From: Phytophthora quininea
Taxonomy: Eukaryota > Oomycota > Peronosporomycetes > Peronosporales > Peronosporaceae
Direction of reading: 5' to 3'
Assembly: GCA_011947345.1 (NCBI GenBank)
Contig: JAAVTG010000545.1
Location: 248,001-312,000, forward strand
DNA: 64,000 nt
Shown here: positions 1 through 11,700 of the stretch, piece by piece
Layout of the letters: every line of letters starts with the position of its first letter
How positions within the stretch are numbered: position 1 is the stretch's first letter
The notes under the pieces: generated by a model
The model's database searches: none
What the model saw: the letters and a program-made list of their open reading frames with translations, nothing else
What the model was told of the DNA's origin: nothing
Program-made: the position numbers and the translations under genes

Positions 1-1254
1 GGATTACCTGCGTCGGAAGGATTCGATGCTATCTTTGTGGCTGTCGACAAACTATCGAAGCGCGCAAAATATGCACCAACCTACACCACAGCTGATGCCC
101 AAGACACAGCAAAAGTTTTCTTTGATGCTGTTGTCAGACACCATGGACTGCCAAAGGTAATCATCAGTGATCGTGACTCGAAGTTCATTTCGGACTTCTG
201 GAAGTCATTGATGCAGCTGATGGGCGTCAAGCTTAGCATGACCACAGCTCACAGAGCTCAAGCAGATGGTCAAACGGAACGTCAGAATCTAGTGTTAGAA
301 GACGCACTGAGATGCATGGTATCGTACCATGGCGACGATTGGGTAAAGCATCTCGGAACAGTGGAGTATGCCCACTCAACACTCGTCAACGCATCAACAA
401 AGCTTACTCCGTTCGAAGTAGACACAGGACGTAAAGTGTCGAACATAGTTGCTGAAGAGATGAGAGAGCTACTTCAGTCAGAGCAAGACGTAACGATTGC
501 AGAATTCGCAAGAAATTTTGCAAAGGAACGACAAGAGATCGTGGAAGAAGCTCGCAAGAACTTGGAATACGCGCAAACAAAACAGAAAGATTGCTACGAT
601 CGCAAACCTCGTCAAGTCGACTTCAAAGAAGGAGACTTAGTGCTGCTCGATACGAAGAACCTACCGCTAAAGGCAGTCAACAAGGATACAGAGCTAAAGA
701 AAGCAAAACTAGCGGCTAAGAAGGTTGGACCTTTCGTGATCGAACGCATGATCAACGACAATGTCGCCAAGTTGATTCTTCCAAACTCCATGAAGAGACT
801 CAACCCAACGTTCAACGTCGAACTCTTGTCGCACTACAAAACCAATGTGTCGGACTTTCCAAATCGTCCGATACCGAAAGCGGTTCCTCTCATTCTCAAT
901 GATGAAACTGAAGAACAACTATTCCTGGTAGAGAAGTTGTTGAAGAACCGCTCGAGACGCCGCAAGCGTCAATGGTTAGTTCAGTGGCATGGCATCCCTG
1001 AACACGAAGCGACCTGGGAAAACGAGAAAGACATCAAGCATGTTTCGCATTGGCAACAACTCCTTGAGGAATATCGGCGTCGCCAACGCGAACACAAGCA
1101 GGGGAGATGTCAGGCCGGGTGCGTGCAGGTCAGCACGCCCGGGCCAACTTCTTCCTGGCGTGCTGACCTGCACGCCAGCGGCCAAGTGCCACGGCCGCCG
1201 TGCGCCAGCCTGCCTTGTGAGGCCAGGAGCGCACGGCAGGCACTCGCCACTTGA
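1..1254 (+). CDS. Ty3/gypsy pol C-terminus: integrase core and chromodomain (5' partial)
   Basis: The frame is open from base 1, so the polyprotein begins upstream of the window. The first ~110 residues hold the integrase core, with the second catalytic Asp in ISDRDSKF and the Gln-rich HRAQADGQTER segment that precedes the catalytic Glu. A basic linker follows. Near residues 300-345 a chromodomain-like end is visible (WLVQWHGIPEHEATWE), a module that targets many Ty3/gypsy integrases to chromatin. The last ~40 codons after EYRRRQREHKQG are unlike the family and run into the presumed LTR, so the true stop is uncertain. This stretch has no frame break, unlike the other elements here, which suggests a fairly recent copy. 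Confidence 0.9.
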   Translation, partial: GLPASEGFDAIFVAVDKLSKRAKYAPTYTTADAQDTAKVFFDAVVRHHGLPKVIISDRDSKFISDFWKSLMQLMGVKLSMTTAHRAQADGQTERQNLVLEDALRCMVSYHGDDWVKHLGTVEYAHSTLVNASTKLTPFEVDTGRKVSNIVAEEMRELLQSEQDVTIAEFARNFAKERQEIVEEARKNLEYAQTKQKDCYDRKPRQVDFKEGDLVLLDTKNLPLKAVNKDTELKKAKLAAKKVGPFVIERMINDNVAKLILPNSMKRLNPTFNVELLSHYKTNVSDFPNRPIPKAVPLILNDETEEQLFLVEKLLKNRSRRRKRQWLVQWHGIPEHEATWENEKDIKHVSHWQQLLEEYRRRQREHKQGRCQAGCVQVSTPGPTSSWRADLHASGQVPRPPCASLPCEARSARQALAT

Positions 1255-1540
1255 GTGCCGAGCACTCATCGGCAACTCTTAGGAAAACAAAGGAAAAGGA
1301 AACGTTTTATATTTAGGTTTAGTATAGGCAAAGAAAAAGAAACTTACCCACCATGGAGAAGCCCAAGAAGCGCCTCCATGGCATGCATGTCGTAGCTAGC
1401 AAAGAGAACATCACAAACATAGTTCAGTTTCCAATTTGCGTCGTCCCTCCACAGTATCCACACCAACGCTTACCTCGCCACCGCCGCCGCGCGTCCCGAC
1501 ATAAACCCCACCGCCCACGTAGGGGCTTATAAAGTGCATA
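1098..1540 (+). mobile_element. Candidate polypurine tract and 3' LTR of the gypsy element
   Basis: A purine run (AGCAGGGGAGA, 1098-1107 region) is followed at 1108 by TGTCAGG, the expected arrangement of a polypurine tract and LTR start. The following sequence is non-coding and AT-rich around 1280-1345. No second LTR lies in the window, so the right end is a guess; no clear ...CA end or target duplication could be fixed. Confidence 0.4.
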
Positions 1541-2900
1541 TCATTGTCCACGTGAACGGGCCAGACACCAGTCATTCAAAACAAAATCCCAGAGTAAGGC
1601 AGCGCGAGGACAACCAAAGAAGACATGGTACTCCGCTTCAATAGCGTCACATCCTGGATTGCACAAACTAAGTCTCGCGTGCCCAATGCGCGAAGGAAGC
1701 GAAAAGACCGAGCAGGTAGCAATTTCCAACTTAGGCGAAATTGGAGATCGGAGTATACCGGGAGGACTACGACCCGAAGCGATTTCAATGCGTCGATCGA
1801 CTCCATCACTGTATCTGCCGAGCATTCGTCGGTCAGATGCGAGAGGGGTGATCACGGAGATGAAATGCTTCATGGCTGAAGAGATATTGCACATCTTGCT
1901 TCTGTAAATTAGGAAATAGGACGATTTCCTTGAGAGTCGTGACGCCTACCAGCGGGAGATCTAATGCACAGCTACGTAGGCTCTGCACAAGTCTCCCTCT
2001 CGTTAGGAGAGCTGAGTAAACCTGGCCAAGATCCTCATAAAGTTGAAACAATTGACGAACCCGGTATCGAAGAGACCATTCTGGAACCGCCAAGAGAAAA
2101 CGAGCAATAATTGCTGGAGACTCTGGCTAGCCACCATTCATAAAATCGATCAAACAGCAACATCCTGTCGCCCTCGCGAACAGCACACGGAATTTACATC
2201 GTGCTCCGGGTTTACCAAACAAGGTGTATGGATGACTTCGTGGACATTCAGGAGCGGGTGAGTAGAGTGCCAGATGTACGAACGCAGCAGAGCGTATTGG
2301 AACTGGACAGGGTCGACCAAATTCGTGCGATCCAGCCAACCAATTCCCAACCAAACACGCCACGTAAATTTCCACCAAGACGATCACTGTCATAGTTATA
2401 ACAAGATGGCAACGGAAAATTGTCCGTTGCATAGATAGCTAGCTTCGCGAAAAGACCAAAAATAATCACTTCGTATTTTTCCTCCAAGCGTCACAAGCCT
2501 TCACAAATCGCTTCTCGTCGTCGGGCAAGAGTTACTGTCTTCCGACACTACGCTTCCTTCCCAAGTGACCGTGAATACGGACACCACTCACGGATAAAGC
2601 CTTCTCTGGAGTAGGTGCTACCATATTTGCAACAATCACGACGTAACTTCCACAATCGAAGACCGAACAGCATAGGGACAACAAAGTAAATGGTGCGCCA
2701 CTGGACCCGGCAGGCAGACTTGAAGCAAGGGTTTGAGCTACCGAGCCCCGCCAAATATCGCCTTGTTGCATACTCTCAAGCTGTTGTACTTGGCGAATCC
2801 GCTGAGGGTGTTTTGTTACCATTGGCCGATTGCTGATCTCGTGCCTTACTAATCGACACACAAAAGCCTTTCTTGCTACGATCCGAAAGTCGCGTCATTT
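1541..2900 (-). mobile_element. Decayed non-LTR retrotransposon (LINE) relic
   Basis: The minus-strand frame at 1541-1894 contains a Cys/His pattern (LCNPGC, EAEYHVFFGCP, then LLWDF) typical of the zf-RVT zinc-binding tail at the C-terminus of LINE reverse transcriptases. Further minus-strand fragments continue upstream in changing frames to about 2.9 kb (1833-2093, 2127-2487, 2532-2861). No catalytic reverse transcriptase motif is recognisable, so only the tail is supported and the upstream extent is inference from orientation and the absence of other genes. Confidence 0.4.
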
Positions 2901-2980
2901 CCCGTGATCTGTTTGAACTTGTAGTCGCCTCGTCCGCCAAACTAGAGTGCAGCAAACAACAACAGCAAAAGAAAATGCAG

Positions 2981-4937
2981 TTAGTTGGTAGGGTCGTAGT
3001 GAAGGAAGTGACGCTCTCGTTCGAAACGCACCTGAAGCACAACCTCGTGGTACTTCCAAAGAGACTTGCGGTGTGAGACCGTGAACAACGTAATGTTTTG
3101 CTCACGGCAGTAGTCGTACATGGCGCCTTCGACGTCCACACTGACAGCCGACGTGCACTCGTCCAAGATCGCGAATTGCGGCTTGTGGTAGAACAAGCGA
3201 GCCATCGCTACTCGCTGCTTCTCACCGCCGGACAGAACGTCGGCCCAGTCGTGGACGACGTCCCATCCACCTTCGCGCTCGACCAAATAGCCCAGCTGCA
3301 CCTTCTCAAGGAAGTGCAGCAAGTCTTGGTCAGTACGACCGATAGTGTCCATGTCGTGCTTCGAATGGGGATAAATGATCTGGTCACGAAGGCTCCCCAG
3401 AGGCAAGTACGGACGCTGCGGGATGTAGAACAATTCGTTGCGCTCGGGTTTGGTTATTCTGCCGCCGTTCAGAGGCCACAACTCCCCCAACACACGGAAG
3501 AGTGAGCTCTTTCCGCAGCCATTTGGTCCTGCCACCACCACATTCATACCTGCCTCCACCTTGAAACTGAGAGAAGGCACCAACAACTCTCCGCTTGGTG
3601 TGACCAAAGGAACGTTTTCAAACTGGATGATGCCGTCACGGAGCATAATTTCGCCGTGATGTGAGAGCGCTTCGACTGGGGGCACCTCCTCGCTCTCGGT
3701 TCGTTCGTGTCGGAATTGCTCTAAACTCTTCTCTGCGTCGCTCTTGGGGTCGAGATCGGACAGCACGTCATTCAAGTCTGAAATCCGAGCGGTGAAGCCT
3801 GCAAGACGAGTAAGCTCTCGACCGGAGAGTACCAGGCGTCCCGTAGCTTCCGCCAAACTGATCATCATCTTTCCCGATCGAAAGTAGTCCTCCATCCTCT
3901 CCGCATACGTCAAGCCTTCCAAGCGAGCATTTGACAAGTCCATGAAGGGCTTCGAGACGACGTAGTAGCCGACCACAATGGCCAAGTATTTCGCCACGAT
4001 TGTATCGATGGCGCCCACTCCGATCCGGAATTGCTGAGACTTTCGGACCAAGTCAGTCAAATGGTCAAACGATCCTTCCAATAGGTTTTTTCACGGACGT
4101 TGCCATTGTAGAAAGCGATCTCCTCACTGTGCGTGATCAAGCGCGAGTTCATGAAGCGAAATGTTCCTCCGCACTCTGTTCGGCGATGGTGAAGCGACCC
4201 GATGGGTGGCGCAACCACGTCAGGAGCAAACCCGACACGACCAAGTAGCTCAACATGATGGCTGGTCCTTGGATCCCGATCGATGTCGTCAATTTGGACG
4301 TGTAGATGGCGATATCCAGCACCGGCTTTGACAAATTCACGAACAATTCCGTCACCGAGTCGGAGAAACGCTCCACGTCGACCGTCAGCAGTTGGTCCGG
4401 ATTGGAAATGCCAGTGCTGAGGTTTGACACCTTGTAGAAGACGAAGCCTTTGAGATACTGGTCGTACAGATGCTGGGTCAACCTCGTCCGGAAGCGAAGA
4501 CTGAGCTCTGAGCGTCCATATTTCAGTAGGCAGTTGGCGCAGGACATTGGCAGCATGATGGCAAAGAACCGGCGAAGGTGGTGCAGGAAATCTCGTTGCG
4601 AGCGGGACACGATGGCTCGCTCGATGGCCGTGAACATTTGCAGGACTGCAATGTCGAACGACGTGCGAAGCGCCATGGACACGGCCACCAACGCAGCAAA
4701 GCCCACTTCGGCGGAGAATGAACCGGGGACGATCACCCTGAACAACCGAAGGAAGCGACGGCAAAATTCCTGATTCACCGCCGACTTCTGCTGCGTTGGC
4801 TGTTTCTTGGTCATGGTCTTGGACTCGTCCAGAGAGATTTTCTCCGCGTTCTTGCGTCCATCTTCACGGATTGCAATTGCCACGGCCACCAACGCACTGA
4901 TGCCGGAGACTGCACTGGCCTTGGACAGAACTGCCAT
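2981..4937 (-). CDS. ABC transporter subfamily D (peroxisomal ALD/ABCD-like half transporter)
   Basis: Half-size ABC transporter of the ABCD (ALDP/PMP70) type, which in other eukaryotes imports very-long-chain acyl-CoA into peroxisomes. The N-terminal half holds the membrane domain with the ABCD EAA-like motif (NSRLITHSEEIAFYNGN). The C-terminal half has Walker A GPNGCGKSS, Q-loop YIPQRPYLP, signature LSGGEKQR, Walker B FAILDECTSAVS and H-loop TVSHR. It starts at ATG 4937 (MAVLSKASAVSG) and ends at 2981. The frame changes twice, near 4166 (CC run on +) and at 4086-4091 (six T on +). One extra base at each gives 1,959 nt (652 aa), a normal length, so I treat the gene as intact with consensus errors. 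It heads the minus-strand cluster of conserved genes. Confidence 0.88.
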
Positions 4938-5674
4938 GCTGCTGGAAGTTGCTGGGCCTTGCGCAAATTCGATTGTGAACGCCGTCGTGGGTATCCTTCA
5001 AGCGCATCGACAGTTTGTAGGCGGATGGACAGCAAAACTCGTGCCATCTTGCTCGCGACATCACGGGAAGCTCTTCAAGTGACTTTGTCGTGTTGAGACT
5101 GGCAGGAAACTCCATCTCGTAGAAGCAAGAAAGTTGTTGCTTGTGCGGCCCTGCCGAGACATTCCTGGGCTCATTGACGATCGAACTAGCATTTCTTGCC
5201 TCCACTAGACGAGATGGCCTACCGGTTCGACTCAGCAGTGCTACTCTTCGACATCAAGAGTGCCGTGGTGTCGTAGATGACTGTGAACGAAGTCTCGATG
5301 CCAACGCCAGCGAAAACAATGAAAGCCGACTGCGTGCAAATCGGATAAGAGTCGAAACCCAGCTGCTGCTCGATGAATTTGGTGGTCGGGAGTGTTGTTT
5401 TGACAGCTTCATTCGCGACGACCAGCATGAAGTTCCGACGATCCGTTCAACGCACGCGCAATGATTCTCTAATTGACCTTAGCAAGCTGCTGCGTTTTAC
5501 GGCTCGGAGTCAGTGATTGCAGACATGTGCAATATATGTACATAAGCATCTCCTCCTCTGACCTCCTGCCTCCCTACACGTTGGGGCACCCCAGCTGCAG
5601 CTTGCTCCCAATCCACCTCGGCTCCCTCCTCTCTTCACCTCCTTCCATTCCTCCCCAACACACACGCGGCACGA
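4938..5674. other. Intergenic stretch, no recognised gene
   Basis: This separates the ABCD transporter from the AGC kinase. Two short minus-strand frames occur (4864-5205 and 5219-5428); the second encodes a hydrophobic 69-residue peptide. Neither resembles a family I know. The 5540-5670 part is pyrimidine-rich. It may hold the ABCD promoter and the kinase 3' UTR. Confidence 0.5.
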
Positions 5675-6902
5675 CTATAAGTTGTGGTGTCGCACTCGCC
5701 CTGACCCTTGTTGTCTGCCCGGCAGACCGTCTTGCAGATACGAGTCCTCCGTATACGTGAAGCCCTTGAACGGGTCGTTCCCGGTGAGGCTGCTACCGTA
5801 GACGCCGGCGCCGTTGGCTGGTCGTCGTCCCATGGCCATCGCCATGCCACGAACGTGGTTGTCGGGGCTCACCACGGGCATGTCCGTGAACTCGCGGTCG
5901 AACTGTGACGTGTCCAGAGCCCCCGAGAAGGTCGGGCGCCAGGGAGGCGGTAGCTCTCCTCGAGCCAACGCGTCCCACTTAATATCTGCGAAGAACGGGT
6001 GGTTCTTGATCTCGCCGGCGTCCGTGGGGCCCGTGCCCAGTCGCCGCGTCGGGTCTCGCTCGAGCAATTTGCGCAGCAGGTCTTTGGCATTGGGCGACAA
6101 GTACTTGGGGAACGTCAGGTCGCCCTTGCGGATCTTCTCGAACAAGCGGTCGCGGTCGCGGCAGTAGAACGGAGGCAAACCCGTCAGCATTTCGTACAAA
6201 AGCGCTCCAAGGGACCACCAGTCGACAGCGCGGCCGTGGCCGGAGCGGTTCAAAATCTCCGGCGCCAGGTACTCGGGCGTGCCGCAGAACGAGTTGGCGC
6301 CCGAGAAGTCGTCCTGGATGCCCTCCTTCGACAGGCCAAAGTCCGTGAGACGGATGTGTCCGTTCTCGTCCAGCAGCACGTTCTCAGGCTTCAAATCGCG
6401 GTAGATGACGTCCAGGTTGTGGACGTACTCGATAGCCAGCGTGATTTCCGCCGCGTAAAAGCGAGCGCGGTGTTCGGGGAAGCGCTGCACCTTGCCGAGG
6501 TGGAAGAAGAGCTCCCCCAGCGCAGTAGTCCAGCACGAAGTAGAGCTTCTCGGACGTCTGGAAGGCGTAATTGAGGCCCACGATGAACGGGTGACGCACG
6601 TAGCCCAGCACGTGACGCTCTGTGCGCGTGTGCTCCACCTGGTTGCGCTTGATAATGTTCTCCTTTCGCAGCACCTTCATGGCGTAGATGAGTCCCGTGT
6701 CTCTCTTGCGCACCAGCAGCACCTTGCCGAAGCTTCCCTTGCCGATGACTTTGATCATCACAAAGTCCTCGAGCGTCACCTTCTCGCTGCGTTTCTGCTG
6801 CTGCTGCACCTGCTGCGCGTGTTGGTGCTGCGTCTCCTCCAGTAAAGCCTGCGGGTCCAGTCCAGCACCACTCATGTCGGTGTTGTAGTCGAACTGGAAC
6901 AT
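5675..6902 (-). CDS. AGC-family serine/threonine protein kinase
   Basis: Complete AGC kinase with a short N-terminal Gln-rich region. Motifs in order: glycine loop GKGSFGKV, VAIK-type lysine YAMKVL, catalytic loop YRDLKPEN, DFG in LTDFGLSKEG, activation segment SFCGTPEYLAPEIL, and a C-terminal hydrophobic motif FKGFTYTEDSYL. The hydrophobic motif and T-loop suggest PDK1-dependent regulation as in Akt/S6K/SGK kinases. The frame changes within a five-C run on + (6514-6518), exactly at the conserved DYCAGG/ELFFHL junction. Two more bases there give 1,230 nt (409 aa). The ATG at 6902 is 32 bp from the stop of the upstream PX gene, so promoter and 3' UTR must overlap. Confidence 0.9.
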
Positions 6903-6934
6903 CTATAATACAAGCAACAGCAATAACAACAGCG

Positions 6935-7534
6935 TCACAACTCCATCAATCGCGGCAGCGTTTTCACCCAGCAATAGTCCCGTACATCGTCGTCCTGCAG
7001 CTCGTCGTGCGACCTCGGGTCGTCGTCCGTCGAGTCGAACATCTCGTCCATGTCGAGGTCCCCAATGTTCTGACGGTTAGTGGCGTCCCCAGTCTGCAGG
7101 CCCGGGGAGGAACGTTGGCATCGACACTGCAGAAGTCCACGAAGACGTGCGACTGGTAGATGGGCGGGTGCTGCAGCAGCTGCATGACCCACATGCTCAA
7201 GTCCACGCGAGCCTTCTCCAGAGACTCCGGGAAGCGCAGATCGAAGGCGCGGGGTGGACAGCGAGGCACGGCCTGGCCGAAGATGAGCGAGAGCTGCTGG
7301 CCCAGTCGCTCGAACGCCTCGTAGGTTCTGTAAACGGTCCAGGACGAGCCGGCGCCTTGTTGCACAGAGCTGATGAAGACCTGGCGGGGAACGCACGTCG
7401 CGAAGGCCATACACAGCGGTCAGAGCAGAGGGAGAGCGCATCGGAGAGAGCAGGCGCAGACCTACCACGCAGTCCGGACTGGCGCCGTCGCGCACCACGC
7501 CGAAGCCCGTGATCAGCACGCTCAGCGTCGCCAT
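6935..7534 (-). CDS. PX-domain protein (small, phosphoinositide-binding)
   Basis: Two-exon gene. Exon 1 (7534-7466) encodes 23 residues from MATLSVLITGFG. A GT-AG intron of 85 nt (7381-7465) joins to exon 2 (7380-6935). The product carries a PX domain (WTVYRTYEAFERLGQQL), a fold that binds phosphatidylinositol-3-phosphate on endosomes, followed by an acidic tail (DLDMDEMFDSTDDD). One frame change lies in a four-G run on + at 7104-7107; one extra base makes the coding length 516 nt, 171 aa. The domain lacks a visible BAR or coiled-coil partner, so it is shorter than most sorting nexins. Confidence 0.78.
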   Translation of the reverse strand: MATLSVLITGFGVVRDGASPDCVVGLRLLSPMRSPSALTAVYGLRDVRSPPGLHQLCATRRRLVLDRLQNLRGVRATGPAALAHLRPGRASLSTPRLRSALPGVSGEGSRGLEHVGHAAAAAPAHLPVARLRGLLQCRCQRSSPGLQTGDATNRQNIGDLDMDEMFDSTDDDPRSHDELQDDDVRDYCWVKTLPRLMEL

Positions 7535-7716
7535 CCTGGCCGCGGCGATTGAATTGTGGAGGCGGCCTGACTGGCTGGCAAGTGAAAATGCGACACTTTG
7601 ATTTTTGTATGCAAACATGGCGCCTTGGCAGCACGGAAAGCAGCAGAATTCGTCTGCTGTTGCTCCAGCTCTCGTCGTTCGTTCGATTGCGGTCTGATCA
7701 AGTTGAAGTGGGTCGT

Positions 7717-8662
7717 CTACTTGTCCTTCTTGCTCTCGTCGGGCTTGATCGGCCGGTCGTTCTCGTCCACGAGCTCCCACACGTCGCTGGAGCGGCGGCG
7801 CGGCCTCGGCGCTGGCAGCGGGCTGCGCGTGCTGTACATGACCAGCACGCCCGCTGCGATGAGGCAGAAGCCGCCCGCCAACATCCACGTAGCTAGCGCC
7901 GGTCGGCCGCCCATCTTGCTGCGGTCACGACGCTGCTCGCGCTCCAGCAGCGCCACTGTGGGCTGGATCGAGAGCTTCAGCACGCGCTGCTGCTTCCGTC
8001 CCCTCGGCGGCGTCTTGTCGCTCAATTCCCACGCCGCTACGATGGAGAACCGCTCTGTACACCCACACACCATACTGCAACGTCAGTCCATACCCTCCCT
8101 CCGCCGAAGACGTCTCCGTTCACGTACGCTCGGCGTCCAGCAGCAATTGCACTTCGTAGGACAGCGGCGTCTCCTGCGTTTCCTTGTGCTTCCTCCGAGT
8201 GCCCGTCCCAGTGCTGGGAAGCACACCGCTCTCTGGGTCCGTGTTGGCTCTCAGCACCAGCTCCACGTAGTAGTCGCTGGCCCTCTGTCCAGGCATGGAG
8301 GCAACATCCAACTCGCTGAAGCCTGTCAGTGCGTATCCCCTGGCGTAGCCGTGTCGCTGCAGCTCCTTGAACGCGCGCCTGGCCAGATCAATGTGCAGGG
8401 CGAACTGTGGGTCTTTTGCCTTGATGTCGTCGATCTTCTGACGCTTGGAAGGCGTCTCCGAGCCCTCGGTCTGCAGCTGGGCGTGCTCGTCGGCGCGTTC
8501 ACGAGCCAATTGTTCGAACTCGGCGGCCGTCAGCTCGCGCTCCGTGCCGTCCGCCAGCTTGACAGTCACGGGTTGGTCTCCGTCCAGCTGCAGGTTGAGG
8601 TCAGCGGCGTTCGCAGCGACGACGAGCATCGCCAGCGCCAGGAGAACGAGCCGCAGCGTCAT
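7717..8662 (-). CDS. Predicted secreted/type I membrane protein, family not recognised
   Basis: Exon 1 is 8662-8128 and exon 2 is 8054-7717, joined by a GT-AG intron of 73 nt (8055-8127) that keeps phase: 873 nt, 290 aa. The N-terminus is a clear signal peptide (MTLRLVLLALAMLVVAANA). The luminal part has a charged helical region (residues ~40-110) and a segment ending SYEVQLLLDAE next to RFSIVAAWEL. One membrane span near residues 230-250 (MLAGGFCLIAAGVLVMY) is followed by a short basic/acidic cytosolic tail ending KPDESKKDK. No frame break was found. Topology suggests an ER or secretory-pathway protein; I do not assign a function. It lies 75 bp from the ferlin stop codon. Confidence 0.75.
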
Positions 8663-8737
8663 GGACGGAGGGATTGCAAAATGGGCATCATATTATCCAA
8701 TAGAAAGGCCAAAGTTGAAGCCGACAGACATGGACAC

Positions 8738-11700
8738 TCAGCGCTGCGCTCGACGCGTCTTGCGGCGAGTCCTGCGTGATGACGACGGCTTTGGGTCGTC
8801 TCCGCCGGTGGCTCGGATGATGGCGCGACGGCAGCGATACAGCACGTAGAAGAGCCCGCCGAAGAGCAGCCCCAGCACGAGGAAGAAGCAGATAATGCCG
8901 AACGGCTGATGCACCAGCTCGAACAGCTCCAGCAGCACGTTGATAAGCGGGCCAGCGAACAGCACAAGCAGCACACACACAGTGCACAGGAAGAACGAAG
9001 CGAAGGCGCGGTAGTACTTGGGCCCCATCAGCGCCTCCAGCACGTAGCAAGGATTCCACATCGCCGACAGGTGGAGACGGTCGGCGGGCTCCGGCAGGAA
9101 CGGAAAGTTGTTGGGCTCGCCGCGGCCCAGACCAGCAGAGCGAATGTCTGCTAGCGGCTTGGGCAGAATCTCCACGGACACCAACAACTCGCCGGCTTGG
9201 ACGCGGTCCCCTGTCTGGGAGTGGCGCGTCGTGAGGGTGAGCCAACTGGCGTCCTCCGGGTCCTCGCCCATGCCCAGTCGGTGCATGAAGGACTTGACCA
9301 GCGACTCTGCGTTCTCCATGTCGATGTCCACGTCCTCCGGCTCCGTCTCATCGTCATCGTCGATGTCCACGTCGCTAGAAAGTAGTGGCTTTCTGTCGCT
9401 GGCCTGCCCTTCCTCCTCGGAGATGGCGATGACCACCTCCCCAGAGTGAGGCGATCGCTGACGAGCTAAAGCGTTCGCATCGTCCGTAGCTGCATACCCA
9501 GAGCGCTGGGACGCGCCCTCGTAAGGCAAACTATCAGTGCCACGAATGCGAATCGGTTTGGGTTTAGCGAACACGTTGACAGGCTGTTTGGTCTTGAAGG
9601 CCGTCTTTAGGAACGACGTCAAGTCCACCACAGCGTCAGCCAGGCAGTCGTCGTAGACCACGTCTCGATCCCACATCTGGAAGTGAAGATGGCCGCGATC
9701 CGCCTCCTTTTCCGGGTCAATGGGAAGCTTGACGTCGAACTTCATGCGCCAGTTGAACGAGGCTCGGCCGTGCTTCGCTCGCCAATGCGTGTCCGTGCTC
9801 TGGGACTTGTCATCGCGGTTCTGCAGCCAGCACTTGACGAACAGGTCGCTGAGGTCGGTGAAGTCTCCTGGCGTGACGTTCTTGGCCTTGTAGACGACCA
9901 CACGCACCTCGAACATCTGAGGAGGTGGCAACGAGATGTCTAGGGGTCTCACTGCGTTCATCTCCGCCCCAGTGAGAATGTCTACCCACAGACGAAGGCT
10001 TCCCTGGGGAGAGTGCTCGAGGGTGCATACAAGGGGCGAACTTCCAGAGGTTTACGACGCTCAGGCCGCTCCGGAGTTAAGCCGAGCTCCTGCCACTTGG
10101 CATCGAACCAGCGATCTTCTAGATCAATCAGCGTAGCGCCTACAAAGTCGTCGCCGTCCACCGTGGTGCCGACTGCTGTGCTCAACGCCTTGCTCAATCC
10201 TGACGGAAGAGTCGGGATAGCGAAGAAGTCATAATCGAGCACCTCCAGCTTGAGCTCAGAGGCACCAGGAAGGTCTGCCTTAAACTCGAACATCTTGTGG
10301 AACTTGGGCGTCAGCGTCTCCGCGTGGTAGTTGTCTCGGTCGTTAAACATTTGCTCGCGCTGTCGGCCATCTCCCAAGCTCACGCGCAAGTAAGGGTCAC
10401 ATCGGTTGTTCGCATCTTTTGGCAGCAGGTTGAGTGCATCGAGCACATACACGCGGACTAGATACGGCTGCGGGTTGAGAAACTGGTTTAGATCGAAGAG
10501 TGGGGCTCGTCTGGAGACTTTAGAACGCGCACAATTCCTTTGAACTTTCCCACTGGGCGGTAGGTGTCGAAGGAGTGTTCATTTGAATCGCAGTCGCCTG
10601 GAGCTGAAACAGATCCGCGGAAGAGCGGGTAGCTTTCAAAAGGAGATTTGAGCTCTTCTTCCAACTCTCCTTCGATGATGTCACGCTGGTGCATGTAGTG
10701 TGGCAGCTCATCGTCGTCGTCGTACGTGCTGAAGCTACCAGATGAACACACTCCGATTTTCATTCGCTTGGCTGGAGCCGATTTCCCACTTCCACTAGCG
10801 ACGTTTTGAGGAGAGCGAGTGCTCCCGATGCCTGCCGGAACTGTACCTGGGAATGTAGACAAGTCATCGCCATAGTCGACGTACGGGTTACTTCCTCGAA
10901 TGTCTTTCTTGTTGAAATCCTCGACGTACGCTGGGTTGGGCTCTCCGTTCGACAATGGCATTTTCCGACTCAAATCAATCGAACACACGCCGATCACCGG
11001 TTTGTAGAACCCACCCAGCAGTTGATCGTACACTGTAACGTTCAGTCGGGGTGCGAAGAGCGAATCAAGTGGCAGCTTCACAGGAACGATGATTCGCTGC
11101 AGAAAGTTGGGATTGCGACTGCTTGGCTTCGACGACGGGTTGGTGAACTTGGGTTGGTTGGTCTTTGTGATCTCGCCGATCTCAAACTTTGCGAAGGGCG
11201 TGTTGATGGGCATGAATCCCGTCGGCTGCAGACCACGACAACCTAGACACATAATTTCCACAAGTCTCTCTTCAGCAGGTGGACGGATCGATTCGGGAGG
11301 CTCCACAATGACTCCAGGCGTGTCTTTCTTGATGAGATCGAAAGACAGCAGCAGTTCACCTTGTGAATCGCCGGGCTTGGCGTAGTAAATGGGGTACCAC
11401 TTGGGGCGGGGCGCTGAGTATTCGCCACTTGCACGCATTTTAGAGTACTCTGACGAAGACATTTGAGGGAAATCTACCAAACTGAACTTTAACCCGCCCA
11501 CGTAGTCGTCTGCATCGTAGCGATCCCAATCGAACACCTGCAGAGACACTTTCGGTAGGAACTGCTTGTTTTGAGGTAGTTCGACATCCAATACGACCGT
11601 CTCATAGTAACAAGGGTCACGTGTTGACGTCCGCGTGCTCACCTGGCTTTCGGAGCCAACGCAGGCCACCTTGACATAGGGATCCAGAAGTCCGTCAAAG

